DNA from: Streptantibioticus ferralitis
GTDB lineage: Bacteria; Actinomycetota; Actinomycetes; Streptomycetales; Streptomycetaceae
Reading direction: 5' to 3'
NCBI RefSeq assembly: GCF_029223525.1
Contig: NZ_JARHTQ010000043.1
Coordinates: 1 to 52,018, forward strand
Length of the DNA: 52,018 bases
This document shows, piece after piece, positions 16,443-23,859 of the stretch. Position numbers and translations under genes: made by a program. The notes under the pieces are model-generated. The model saw nothing but the letters and a program-made list of their open reading frames with translations, had not been told where the DNA came from and searched no databases. Numbering within the stretch: the stretch's first letter is position 1; each line of letters opens with the position of its first letter.

Positions 16443-16751
16443 TCATGCAGCAGCCCCTTCCTTCTCGTCGGTGTGCTCCTGGAGCCGTTCGGCCATGTCG
16501 CGGGACTTCTCTGCCAACCGCTCGATCTTCATCTTCAGGATTTCTGCGGTGACCCTGCGAGACAGCTCGGGATCGTCGGCGTGCAGACGGATCAGCGCTC
16601 GCGCTATGTCGGTGGTCGACGCGTCGTGGAGCTTGCGCGCGGCCTTCAAGAGCGCGAACTCCCTTTTGGGCAGGTCCGCAGTGACCCGCACGGGTTTGAG
16701 TAGATCCCTGTCCGCGTTCGCAGCGACTGGCACGGGCTTCTTCTGCGCCAT
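16443..16751 (-). CDS. Small basic/helical protein, possible RHH type
   Basis: The 102-aa protein starts at the ATG at 16751 preceded by GAGGTGAG. It has a short strand (KPVRVTADLPKREFALL) followed by two helices (AARKLHDASTTDIARALIRL), a pattern reminiscent of ribbon-helix-helix DNA-binding proteins with an extended opening. A long charged helix (MKIERLAEKSRDMAERLQEH) completes it. It may be a copy-control or partition-type regulator. The motif cluster at 16280-16361 lies just downstream and could be its target. The assignment is tentative. Confidence 0.55.
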   Translation of the reverse strand: MAQKKPVPVAANADRDLLKPVRVTADLPKREFALLKAARKLHDASTTDIARALIRLHADDPELSRRVTAEILKMKIERLAEKSRDMAERLQEHTDEKEGAAA

Positions 16752-17023
16752 CTCACCTCACCATCCCTCTTGTTACTGAACCGAGGTACTGACCCTATCG
16801 CCGTAGAGGCGATCTTAGGAAGGACCGGAATCCGTGTCTCCTACGTTTCTTGAGCGTTCGTCAGCCTCCCACCTGCAGCGGACACCGCCGTGCCGAGTAC
16901 GGTCCGTCGCGTCGCGGTGTCCGAGGCACGTGGTCAGATAGGTGCCAGCAGGACGGAACGGACGTCCGTCAACGTCCCGTGTGGCAGGCCGCACGCGGCT
17001 TTACTTCGCTGAGGGGGTGTGCA

Positions 17024-17734
17024 GTGACTGCACGACCGATCACGACGGTCACCTTGACCGCTGACGGCCGCGGTTGGGTTGACGACGCCGAGGTACCGGT
17101 GCCGCCCGGCAGCACCCTGGAGCAGGCCCGCGTAGCCGTGCTGCAGGTCGTCACCGGCATCGCGGAGTACGAACAACGGTCGGTGTGGGTGAGGGCCACA
17201 GGCCCCGACGGACGGTATGAGGTGGTCGTCCATCCCGACGGCCGAATCGACGACGCTCGAACCAGCCGTGAGATGACCGAGAACCCGGACGCCCAGCGAG
17301 CCCCCGAGGCCTACCGCGAGCAGATGGCGGCGATCGCAACCGCAGCCGCGACCGGCCAACACCCCATTGCGGCCCACCTCGCGCAGCAACTGCTCGACCA
17401 GGCCATGCAGGACTACAAGGAGGACGGGCACCCCTACGTCCTGCGCGTTCAGGAGCTGCGCGCACACACCCTGCTCGAAGGCGGGAACGCCGCCGAGGCC
17501 GTTGAGGCTTACCTCGCGGTCGCCCGCGGCTGGGCGCAGCGAGGCAGCGCCTCGTATTGGGGGGCGGCGCAGCGCGCATACGCCTGCTGGCACCGGATCA
17601 GTGAACCCGCACAAGCGATCTGGCTGGGTGACCAACTCGTCGGCGTCCTCCGGATCGGCGGCGAAGACGCCAGCGCCACACTCCGGCAGGTCCTGCGCCG
17701 CCTGGACGAACTGCGCACCGGCCTCGTCGGCTGA
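17024..17734 (+). CDS. Hypothetical protein with helical-repeat C-terminus
   Basis: The GTG at 17024 has GAGGGGG upstream; the 58 codons before it look non-coding. The 236-aa product has an N-terminal small alpha/beta domain (TLTADGRGWVDDAEVPVPPG) of the type often found in actinomycete plasmid and phage proteins. From about residue 85 a helical, TPR-like region follows (HLAQQLLDQAMQDYK, EGGNAAEAVEAYLAVARGW, YWGAAQRAYACW). It is probably cytoplasmic and mediates protein contacts. The 270-bp gap before it contains a short hairpin (about 16796-16814) between divergent genes. Function unknown. Confidence 0.65.
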   Translation: MTARPITTVTLTADGRGWVDDAEVPVPPGSTLEQARVAVLQVVTGIAEYEQRSVWVRATGPDGRYEVVVHPDGRIDDARTSREMTENPDAQRAPEAYREQMAAIATAAATGQHPIAAHLAQQLLDQAMQDYKEDGHPYVLRVQELRAHTLLEGGNAAEAVEAYLAVARGWAQRGSASYWGAAQRAYACWHRISEPAQAIWLGDQLVGVLRIGGEDASATLRQVLRRLDELRTGLVG

Positions 17735-17770
17735 CGTCGCACCCGGCACGTTCGCGCTTCGCATGGGTAA

Positions 17771-17814
17771 CCCCCGGCTCCAGGTCAGTTGTTGGGCGGA
17801 CACGGAGCCGGGGG
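17771..17814 (+). terminator. Terminator hairpin carrying the TGTTGGGC motif
   Basis: An 11-bp perfect stem (CCCCCGGCTCC with GGAGCCGGGGG) has a 22-nt loop that contains TGTTGGGCGGACA (17790-17802). The same 13-mer occupies the loop of the hairpin at 33492-33540. Confidence 0.7.
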
Positions 17815-17966
17815 CGTTCCCCGGAGACGGCCCCCGTGCGGTGGAAGGGGCCGACGGGTGGAGCGGGGAATCTGCGCAGTGATGACCGGATGGCGCAAGC
17901 TCCCCGCTTCCCGCAACTCCCGCCCGCAGTCGGCGCGCTGGATGCCGACAGGCGGGAGTGGTCACA

Positions 17967-18542
17967 TCAGCCGAGCAACTCGGCCAGGGGCGTGTCGTCC
18001 TCCTCGTGGTGGAGGAAGCGTTCTCGCGCGGCGCTGTCGACCTTTCGCATGGTGGATCGGGCCGCGCCTAAGGCGCTGTACAAGCCGTCCAACACCGCGT
18101 CTCCTTCGTCGAGTTGGGCTGTGACGCCGCGCGAACTCGTTCGCCAGGAGCCGTCGAGGGCGTGCTTGACGGCCATGTCGTGCAGCACGGCGGCGAGGTC
18201 ATCGAGCGCGGTGCGCACTGCCTTGACCTCGGCAGAGGTGTAGTGGGCGTCCGCGAGATACGGCCTGGTCATGACGTTCCTCGGTGGTGTGATGTCGTTG
18301 GGAGATGTTTTGCTCAGGTCCTCCAGCAAGGGGTTCCATTCGCGGCCACCGGTGGGCGGTCGTAGCCAGGCACGTTGCCGTTGACGGGGGTCGTCGCCGG
18401 GGAACCGGAGCGCCATCACCTCGCCCCATTGACCGAGCCGGCAGTCGTAGACGACGGCATAGAGCCGAAGCCATCCAGCAGCGTCGAACGCGCGGCACGT
18501 CGCGGTGCTCACCGGTCCCACCTGGTCGTGTTCGGCCGTCAT
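17967..18542 (-). CDS. Hypothetical 191-aa protein
   Basis: The ATG at 18542 is used; the frame opens two codons earlier at a TTG. The N-terminal half (RAFDAAGWLRLYAVVYDC, then WLRPPTGGREWNPL) looks like a small beta-rich domain. The second half (SAEVKAVRTALDDLAAVLHDM) is helical and ends acidic. A possible internal restart at 18273 (MTRPYLADAHY) has GAGGAA upstream, so two proteins or two overlapping products are conceivable. It converges with the gene at 17024. No family recognised. Confidence 0.6.
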   Translation of the reverse strand: MTAEHDQVGPVSTATCRAFDAAGWLRLYAVVYDCRLGQWGEVMALRFPGDDPRQRQRAWLRPPTGGREWNPLLEDLSKTSPNDITPPRNVMTRPYLADAHYTSAEVKAVRTALDDLAAVLHDMAVKHALDGSWRTSSRGVTAQLDEGDAVLDGLYSALGAARSTMRKVDSAARERFLHHEEDDTPLAELLG

Positions 18543-18711
18543 CTTCAATCCAGCAGCTCAGGGGCAATTCAGGGCACTATCAGCCTGGTCGACGGGGCAC
18601 TTTGGCGGAATGTCCTACCCCCGCCCCAGTACTGAACTTTCACTGAACTACGCGGCCTCACCTGGGCCTCTGCCCGGTTCGGGGCTCCCAGCAGATGCCA
18701 GACTGGCCCGC

Positions 18712-19488
18712 ATGGCGACTTTGAATGGCGCGCCGGTCGAACTCGAAGACCTCAAGGCGCTGGCACTGGTCAATTACGGGCATTTCACTTCCATGCGCAT
18801 CGATGACGGCCACGTACGCGGGCTGTCGCTCCACATGGACCGACTTGTTCGGGACTGCCGAGCGGTCTTCGATGTCGGTCTGGACCCGGATCGTGTCCTC
18901 CGATTCGCCCGGCAGGCCGTCGGCGGGAAGACCGGATCGTTCGTGGTGCGCGTCACGATCTTCGACCCGGCACTAGAGATGGGACACCCGGGATCCGACG
19001 CCGAGCCGCAGATCCTGGTGACCACCCGCCCGGCCGGGGCGATGCCGCCTCCCCCGATGCGGGTGCGCTCCTTCCCGTTCGCCCGCGACTCGGCAGCCAT
19101 CAAGCACACCGGTCTGTTCTCCCAGTTGCGATTGCGGCGGCAGGCGCAGCGTGAAGGCTTCGACGATGCGCTGTTTGCCGATACTCACGGCGTGATCTCA
19201 GAGGGGGGCACCTGGAACGTCGCCTTCTATGACGGCACCGATGTCATCTGGCCCACGGCGGATGTCCTTCCCGGGGTGACGATGCATCTCCTCCAGCAGG
19301 CTCACGAGTCGGTAACCGCCCCGGTGACCCTGGACATGCTGCCCCGGATGCAGGCGGCGTTCGCCACCAACACCTCTATCGGAGTCCGACCTATCAGCGC
19401 CATCGACGGCCAGGCGCTCAACGCTGGCCACTACATCCTCACCGAACTCCAGCAGCAGTATCTGCAGATCCCCGGCGAGGAGCTCTAG
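18712..19488 (+). CDS. Class IV aminotransferase-like protein
   Basis: The 258-aa protein matches the fold-type IV PLP enzymes (branched-chain aminotransferase, D-amino-acid aminotransferase, aminodeoxychorismate lyase). AAIKHTGLFSQL contains the likely PLP-binding lysine. ALFADTHGVISEGGTWNVAF has the conserved glutamate of the ExGTxN-type motif. GVTMHLLQQAH and TNTSIGVRPISAIDG follow in the usual order. The ATG at 18712 gives a normal N-terminus. It starts a plus-strand block with the HTH-FGE gene, next to the biosynthetic-looking operon at 22-27.7 kb, and may supply an amine precursor there. That link is inference. Confidence 0.8.
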   Translation: MATLNGAPVELEDLKALALVNYGHFTSMRIDDGHVRGLSLHMDRLVRDCRAVFDVGLDPDRVLRFARQAVGGKTGSFVVRVTIFDPALEMGHPGSDAEPQILVTTRPAGAMPPPPMRVRSFPFARDSAAIKHTGLFSQLRLRRQAQREGFDDALFADTHGVISEGGTWNVAFYDGTDVIWPTADVLPGVTMHLLQQAHESVTAPVTLDMLPRMQAAFATNTSIGVRPISAIDGQALNAGHYILTELQQQYLQIPGEEL

Positions 19489-19564
19489 CCCCGGCGGGCG
19501 GCGAAGACCGGCTCCGCAGACGACTAGGCTGACCTGTGGAATCCAGCGCTGGAGGAGACCACAA

Positions 19565-20518
19565 GTGGCCCTGGTAGTCCGGTGGACCGGTCGCGAGATC
19601 AAAGCGCTTCGCGAGGCGAAACGCATGACTCTCGTTGATTTTGCAGAACAAATGTGTGTCAGCCCACGAATGGTGTCGAAGTGGGAAGCAGGCGGCCAGA
19701 AGATCGAACCCCGCGCCGTCAATCAGCAGGCGCTTGACACCCTGCTCGCCTGCTCCCCCGCTGACGTGCAAGGCCGGTTCGCTGCGCTGACTACCCCGCC
19801 CCCAGTTGACATCCCCGGCCAGCGCCCCGATACCGATGCCGTGCCAGCAGAAGCGCAGCACGTGCGGCACCCCGCCGACGGGAAGATGACGGCCAAGATC
19901 CCTGCCGGGATCTACCTCAGCGGCACCGAGAACGAACCGCTGTGGGTCGAGGCCTACTACATCGATGTGTTCCCAACCACCAACGCCGACTACGCCCGAT
20001 TCACGGCGGCAACAGGACACCCGGCACCCCGCCACTGGGAGAACGGTCGCTGCCCATCCAACCTCTACGACCATCCCGTGGTCTGGGTCATGCACGACGA
20101 CGCAGCCGCCTACGCGGCCTGGGCCGGCAAGCAACTGCCGACCACGCAGCAATGGGAGAAGGCAGCCAGGGGCACCAACGGCGCCGTCTACCCGTGGGGA
20201 GACGGCGCAACGGTTGCCAAGGGAAACTTCCGCGAGTCCGGAATCCGTGCCACGACACCAGTCGGCCGCTACCACAGCGGCGTCAGCCCCTACGGCGTCT
20301 ACGACCTGTGTGGCAACGCCTGGGAATGGTGCTCCACCGAAACCACGCCTGGCCGCTACGAACTCAAGGGGTCGGCATTTACCAGTCCCTTCTTCCGCTC
20401 CGCGCCATCCACGTTTAACGACGCCGACCGGCGCATGTACGACGACGACACCGGCTTCCGCTGCGTCGCCACCGTCGAGGACGTTGAGAAGCTGGTAGGG
20501 GAAGCCGCAGGGCGCTGA
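19565..20518 (+). CDS. HTH-regulator fused to FGE-like (sulfatase-modifying) domain
   Basis: The 317-aa protein starts at the GTG at 19565 with GGAGGAG upstream. Residues 6-55 form an XRE-type helix-turn-helix (ALREAKRMTLVDFAEQM, then VSPRMVSKWEAGG). From about residue 110 there is a formylglycine-generating-enzyme-type domain: IPAGIYLSGTENEP, PTTNADYARFTAATG, QLPTTQQWEKAARG, VYDLCGNAWEW and DDTGFRC. FGE-fold domains oxidise cysteines, or in relatives such as EgtB make C-S bonds, or serve only for binding. The DNA-binding fusion suggests a sensor-regulator instead of a stand-alone enzyme. Just downstream of the aminotransferase and convergent with the regulator at 20589. Confidence 0.8.
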   Translation: MALVVRWTGREIKALREAKRMTLVDFAEQMCVSPRMVSKWEAGGQKIEPRAVNQQALDTLLACSPADVQGRFAALTTPPPVDIPGQRPDTDAVPAEAQHVRHPADGKMTAKIPAGIYLSGTENEPLWVEAYYIDVFPTTNADYARFTAATGHPAPRHWENGRCPSNLYDHPVVWVMHDDAAAYAAWAGKQLPTTQQWEKAARGTNGAVYPWGDGATVAKGNFRESGIRATTPVGRYHSGVSPYGVYDLCGNAWEWCSTETTPGRYELKGSAFTSPFFRSAPSTFNDADRRMYDDDTGFRCVATVEDVEKLVGEAAGR

Positions 20519-20588
20519 CTGGGGCAGCCGAGATCGGCCCAACAGCCCGCAACATCAGGGGCACTGGGGGCCCCGGGGTGTTCCGGCG

Positions 20589-21758
20589 TCACCTGCTCCC
20601 GTACCGGGCGGTGTTGTCCAGGCGGGTGGTGAAGCCGCCCGCGCTGTCGCGGGTGAGCAGCAGCAGCGGCTCGGCGGAGGTGAGGTCAGGGGTGTCGGTG
20701 ATGCCGCCGATCTTGCGGGTAGCGGTGACGGCGATGAGGTCGCCGACGGGGGCGAGGTCGCCCAGGTAGGCGGTGTTGCGCTGGCCGCGTTCGCCGTTGA
20801 GGAGGCATTTGGCGGCGCCGAGGACGCCGAGGGTCAGGCAGCCGCCGAGCAGGACGACGGTGGTGCCCTGGTCGAGGGTGAGGCGAGTGATGACGGTCAG
20901 ATCCGCCAGCAACTCGCCCTCCGGTGCCCAGCTCGGGGCCAGACGGACGTCGCCGTGGCCGGGGAAGGTGATGGCGGCGTCCGGGGGCGGGGTGAAGCGA
21001 CAGGGCAGGTGCGGGCCGAACTCGGCATAGACGGCGTTGCGGTGCGGGGCGCCGAGCACGATCAGGCAGTCGGGGTCGGCGTTGTAGTACTCGCCGGGGT
21101 AGAAGTCGCGGATGATCGCGGCGGGGAACGCCTGGGCGAGCCGGACGCGAACGTAGAACAGGGCGTCGAGGTCGGCGAAGCCGGCGTACCTGGCGTACAG
21201 CGGTTCCGCTGGCCGCTGCCGGTCGGCGCCCTTGGGGAGGGTGGAGCAGACCACGTGCACGTTGGCGGTGCCGGTGATGCCGAAGAACCGAACCGCCCCG
21301 TCGGTCGGGGCCAAGGTGGCAGGGGCGGGTGCGTCGTCGGCCGACAGGGGCCGTTCGGTCAGGTAGCTGCCGTCGGAGATGAGCAGGGCGAGGGTGTCCA
21401 GAGCTTGTCCAGCGTGGCGGCGCACGGTCTTGGCCGAGCAGACCAGCACCCGGGCGAGGGATTCCTGCCGTTCGGTGAGGGTGGGCCAGGAGTGCTCCGG
21501 CAGCAGGTTGAAGTCGGCGGCGGCGTAGTGGCGTTCGTGCGGGCTTAACGCGTCGATCGCTCGGCGCAGAGCCGCTACCAGGCGCGTTGTCTCGCTTGCC
21601 GCGTGGGACAGCGGCGGCTGGCGGGCCAGCAGCAGCGCGCGGAGCTGGTCGCTCAGAGCCGTCACGGCTCCGGGGTGGCCGAGGGCGGGGCCCTGGCGCA
21701 GCCGCAGCAGCTCGGTGCGTACGTCCTCGGGCGCGAGCCGGGGTGGGGGGATGGCCAT
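20589..21758 (-). CDS. Regulator-like protein divergent from the polyproline operon
   Basis: The ATG at 21758 (MAIPPPRLAPEDV) gives 389 aa; the 99 codons before it are Arg/Pro-rich noise crossing the divergent promoter. The first 160 residues are helical and contain an HTH-like stretch (ERQESLARVLVCSAKTVRRHAG). The C-terminal domain has strands and loops with motifs FADLDALFYVRVRLAQAFP, RDFYPGEYYNADPDCLIVLG and TTVVLLGGCLTLGVLGA. These look like a small-molecule (possibly nucleotide) binding fold, but I cannot name it. Its head-to-head position, 117 bp from the 21876 peptide gene, suggests that it senses a metabolite and controls the operon. Confidence 0.6.
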   Translation of the reverse strand: MAIPPPRLAPEDVRTELLRLRQGPALGHPGAVTALSDQLRALLLARQPPLSHAASETTRLVAALRRAIDALSPHERHYAAADFNLLPEHSWPTLTERQESLARVLVCSAKTVRRHAGQALDTLALLISDGSYLTERPLSADDAPAPATLAPTDGAVRFFGITGTANVHVVCSTLPKGADRQRPAEPLYARYAGFADLDALFYVRVRLAQAFPAAIIRDFYPGEYYNADPDCLIVLGAPHRNAVYAEFGPHLPCRFTPPPDAAITFPGHGDVRLAPSWAPEGELLADLTVITRLTLDQGTTVVLLGGCLTLGVLGAAKCLLNGERGQRNTAYLGDLAPVGDLIAVTATRKIGGITDTPDLTSAEPLLLLTRDSAGGFTTRLDNTARYGSR

Positions 21759-21875
21759 ATGTCCAAGCGTTGTCCACCGGGCGGGATCTGTCCGGGTTTT
21801 GGGGCGGCTGACGGGATGTCGTCCCGGTGGCGACGGCGGCGATGGTGGCAGTCCCTTCTCGCCTTGGAGGTACAG

Positions 21876-21992
21876 ATGCCCGCCGCAGTCGTACCGGCTC
21901 CCAGTTGGGGGCCGCAGCCCCCGCCCCCTCCTCCGCCGCCTCCTCCGGCCCCGCCGGTCCCCCAGCCGCCTCCCCCTGGCGGCGGCTCCTGA
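21876..21992 (+). CDS. 38-aa polyproline peptide heading the operon
   Basis: The ATG at 21876 has a textbook ribosome site (TTGGAGG, 6 bp spacing). The peptide starts MPAAVVPAPSWGPQ, continues with ten consecutive prolines, then APPVPQ, four more prolines and GGGS before TGA. Ten prolines in a row strongly stall ribosomes unless EF-P assists. Two readings are open: a leader peptide for attenuation, since a strong hairpin follows 11 bp after the stop, or a precursor/scaffold peptide for the enzymes encoded downstream. The Pro codons are mixed (CCC, CCG, CCT), so selection is on the peptide, not on a simple DNA repeat. It is too short to be called with certainty, but start, frame and context are convincing. 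Confidence 0.65.
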   Translation: MPAAVVPAPSWGPQPPPPPPPPPPAPPVPQPPPPGGGS

Positions 21993-22003
21993 CCGCCGCC
22001 CCC

Positions 22004-22029
22004 GGTGCCGGACCCCTCGGTCCGGCGCC
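22004..22029 (+). promoter_or_regulatory. Hairpin between polyproline ORF and operon (attenuator candidate)
   Basis: An 11-bp GC-rich stem (22004-22014 with 22019-22029, one G-T pair) and a 4-nt loop begin 11 bp after the peptide stop and end 24 bp before the ribosome site of the first enzyme gene. There is no T-run, so it could act through Rho or by hiding the ribosome site region, relieved by ribosome stalling upstream. Confidence 0.5.
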
Positions 22030-22069
22030 GGGACCCGTCGCACACGCTTCGCCAAAGGAGAGATGGACT

Positions 22070-22927
22070 GTGAACGTACGCCCGGCCGCCGCGCTGGTGC
22101 TCAACCCCGATGAGCTCGGCCCCGATCCGGTGCCGGGGATGGACCTGGCGGTGAAGCTGGGGATCGGGCAGCTGGAGATCCGCTCGGCCGAGGGCGCCAA
22201 CGCGCTGATGCTGCCTGATGACCGGCTGAAGCACATCCGGGCCCTGGCCGACGAGCGTGGCCTTCAAGTGACGGCGCTGGCCTCGCCGTTGTGGAAGTGG
22301 TGCCGCCCCGAGGCTCGACCCGGGAGGGTGGACAGCTTCGCCTTCTCCACCCAGGTCCTGCCGGAGAAGCGGCTGGGGTGGGTGGAGCGGGCGATCAACG
22401 TCGCCGGGATCCTCGGCGCACCGATCGTGCGGGTCTTCTCCCACCTGCGGGTCGAGGAGGACCTGACGGAGCGGTTCGCCGGTGACCCGCTGCTGGCGAA
22501 GGCTCTGGAGGTGGCGAATCGGGCCGGGGTGCGGCTGCTGCTGGAGAACGAGCCAGTGTGCACCGTCGCGCACGCCGAACCGCTGCTGGAAGTCCTGGAG
22601 CGGTACCACGGGCAGGGACTTGGGCTGTGGCTGGATGTGGCGAACCTTCACGAGGTTGGCCAGGCCACACCCGAGGTGGTGCGGGCCCTGGCCCCGTACG
22701 TGGGATACGTGCATGTCAAGGACTACCGCCCCGTTGGGGGCGGGGGCCGGGCGTTCTGCCCGGCTGGGACGGGTGTTGTTCCGTACGGCGAGGTGCTGCC
22801 GCTGCTGCGCGCCGCGTGCCCTGTCCTGCCGTACGCGCTGGAGACCCACGTGCGCGTCACCCCAGCCGATGCGCTCGCCGCGGGGGCAGCCTTCCTGCGC
22901 TCGGCCGTGCCCGGGGGGCTGGCGTGA
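22070..22927 (+). CDS. TIM-barrel sugar isomerase/epimerase-like protein
   Basis: The 285-aa protein starts at the GTG at 22070 (AAAGGAGAG upstream). It is a xylose-isomerase-like TIM barrel (AP endonuclease family 2): MDLAVKLGIGQLEIR at strand 1, LLLENEPVCTV with a metal-binding Glu near residue 157, LWLDVANLHEVG with Asp near 187, YVHVKDYRP with His near 213, and YALETHVRV with Glu near 257. All four typical metal ligands are therefore present. Relatives isomerise or epimerise sugars, inositols or hydroxy-keto acids. It is the first enzyme of the coupled operon and overlaps the next gene (GTGA), so it probably forms a pathway with the Gfo/Idh oxidoreductase, a common pairing. Confidence 0.85.
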   Translation: MNVRPAAALVLNPDELGPDPVPGMDLAVKLGIGQLEIRSAEGANALMLPDDRLKHIRALADERGLQVTALASPLWKWCRPEARPGRVDSFAFSTQVLPEKRLGWVERAINVAGILGAPIVRVFSHLRVEEDLTERFAGDPLLAKALEVANRAGVRLLLENEPVCTVAHAEPLLEVLERYHGQGLGLWLDVANLHEVGQATPEVVRALAPYVGYVHVKDYRPVGGGGRAFCPAGTGVVPYGEVLPLLRAACPVLPYALETHVRVTPADALAAGAAFLRSAVPGGLA

Positions 22928-23859
22928 GGCGGGCGCTGCTGGTCGGAGCCGGGGAGGTCGGCGCCAAGCACGTGGCCGCCCTCGCGGGTGCCGACGCGCT
23001 GACCGTGGCCGGTATCGCCGATCCCTGCCCGCTCGCCGAACTGCCGCCGGGCATCCCGCTGTTCGCCTCATGGCGCTCGGCGCTGACCGCCCTGTGCCCG
23101 GACCTGGTGGTGGTGGCCGCCCCGCCCGGCACCGCGCTCACCGCTGCCCGGGACGCCGCCGCGGCCGGGGCCGCGGTACTGGTGGAGAAGCCCGCCACCA
23201 CCGAACCCGCCGCCCTGGCACCGCAGCCGGGCGATGAGCGGATCTTCGTGGCCTTCCAGCCGCACTTCGCCCCCGGCCTGGACGAGTTGCTCACATGGCC
23301 CCCGGTCATCGAGCGGGCGGAGGTGGTACTGGCAGTGCGGCGTGATGCGGGCTACTTCCGCGACTGGCGTCGCACCTACGCCACCGCTGGCGGGGTGCTG
23401 CACCAGCAGGCCATTCACGGCCTGTCCTTGGCTCTGCGGTTGATGCCCGGCGACGCCCGGACCGTGGACGCCACGGTCGTCCACCGGCGGGGCTTGGCCG
23501 AGACCGAGGACCACGTCACTGCCGAGCTGCTGCTGACCGGCGGGCGGACGGTGCGCATCGACGCCCGCGTCGACCACCCCGGGCCGCCCCGCCACCACCT
23601 CGTGCTCCACCTCGCCGACGGGCGGCGGCTGCCGGTGCGCGGCCGGAACCTCGAAGCCGGACTCGGCGACCCCGGCGACGCCCCAACGCACGAGCGGCTG
23701 CGGCGCCGGATGTACGCGGCGGTGCTCGACGCCGTCGCCGAAGGCCCCATTCATCCTTGCCTGTTCCCGCTGTCGGCGCTGCGGCGCCCGCTGGAGGTGA
23801 TCGACCGTGTCTACCGCGACGCACGCCGCATCCGGGCAGCGCACCCCGCTGCCGCATGA
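22924..23859 (+). CDS. Gfo/Idh/MocA-type oxidoreductase
   Basis: The 311-aa protein starts at a GTG overlapping the previous stop. It has an N-terminal Rossmann fold (LLVGAGEVGAKHVAAL, residues 5-20), the family's EKP motif (VEKPATT near 86) and a catalytic-type segment GGVLHQQAIHGLSLAL near residue 160, where His/Gln replace the more usual Asp-Gly-His set. Such enzymes oxidise or reduce sugar or inositol hydroxyls with NAD(P). The C-terminal end overlaps the next gene by 53 bp. The TIM-barrel/Gfo-Idh pair suggests a cyclitol or sugar-acid substrate. Confidence 0.85.
   Translation: MRRALLVGAGEVGAKHVAALAGADALTVAGIADPCPLAELPPGIPLFASWRSALTALCPDLVVVAAPPGTALTAARDAAAAGAAVLVEKPATTEPAALAPQPGDERIFVAFQPHFAPGLDELLTWPPVIERAEVVLAVRRDAGYFRDWRRTYATAGGVLHQQAIHGLSLALRLMPGDARTVDATVVHRRGLAETEDHVTAELLLTGGRTVRIDARVDHPGPPRHHLVLHLADGRRLPVRGRNLEAGLGDPGDAPTHERLRRRMYAAVLDAVAEGPIHPCLFPLSALRRPLEVIDRVYRDARRIRAAHPAAA

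Noticed and set aside
21827-22069. In-frame N-terminal extension of the TIM-barrel gene
   Set aside because: The extension is low-complexity shadow sequence of the polyproline ORF. The GTG at 22070 has a proper ribosome site and fits the family length.
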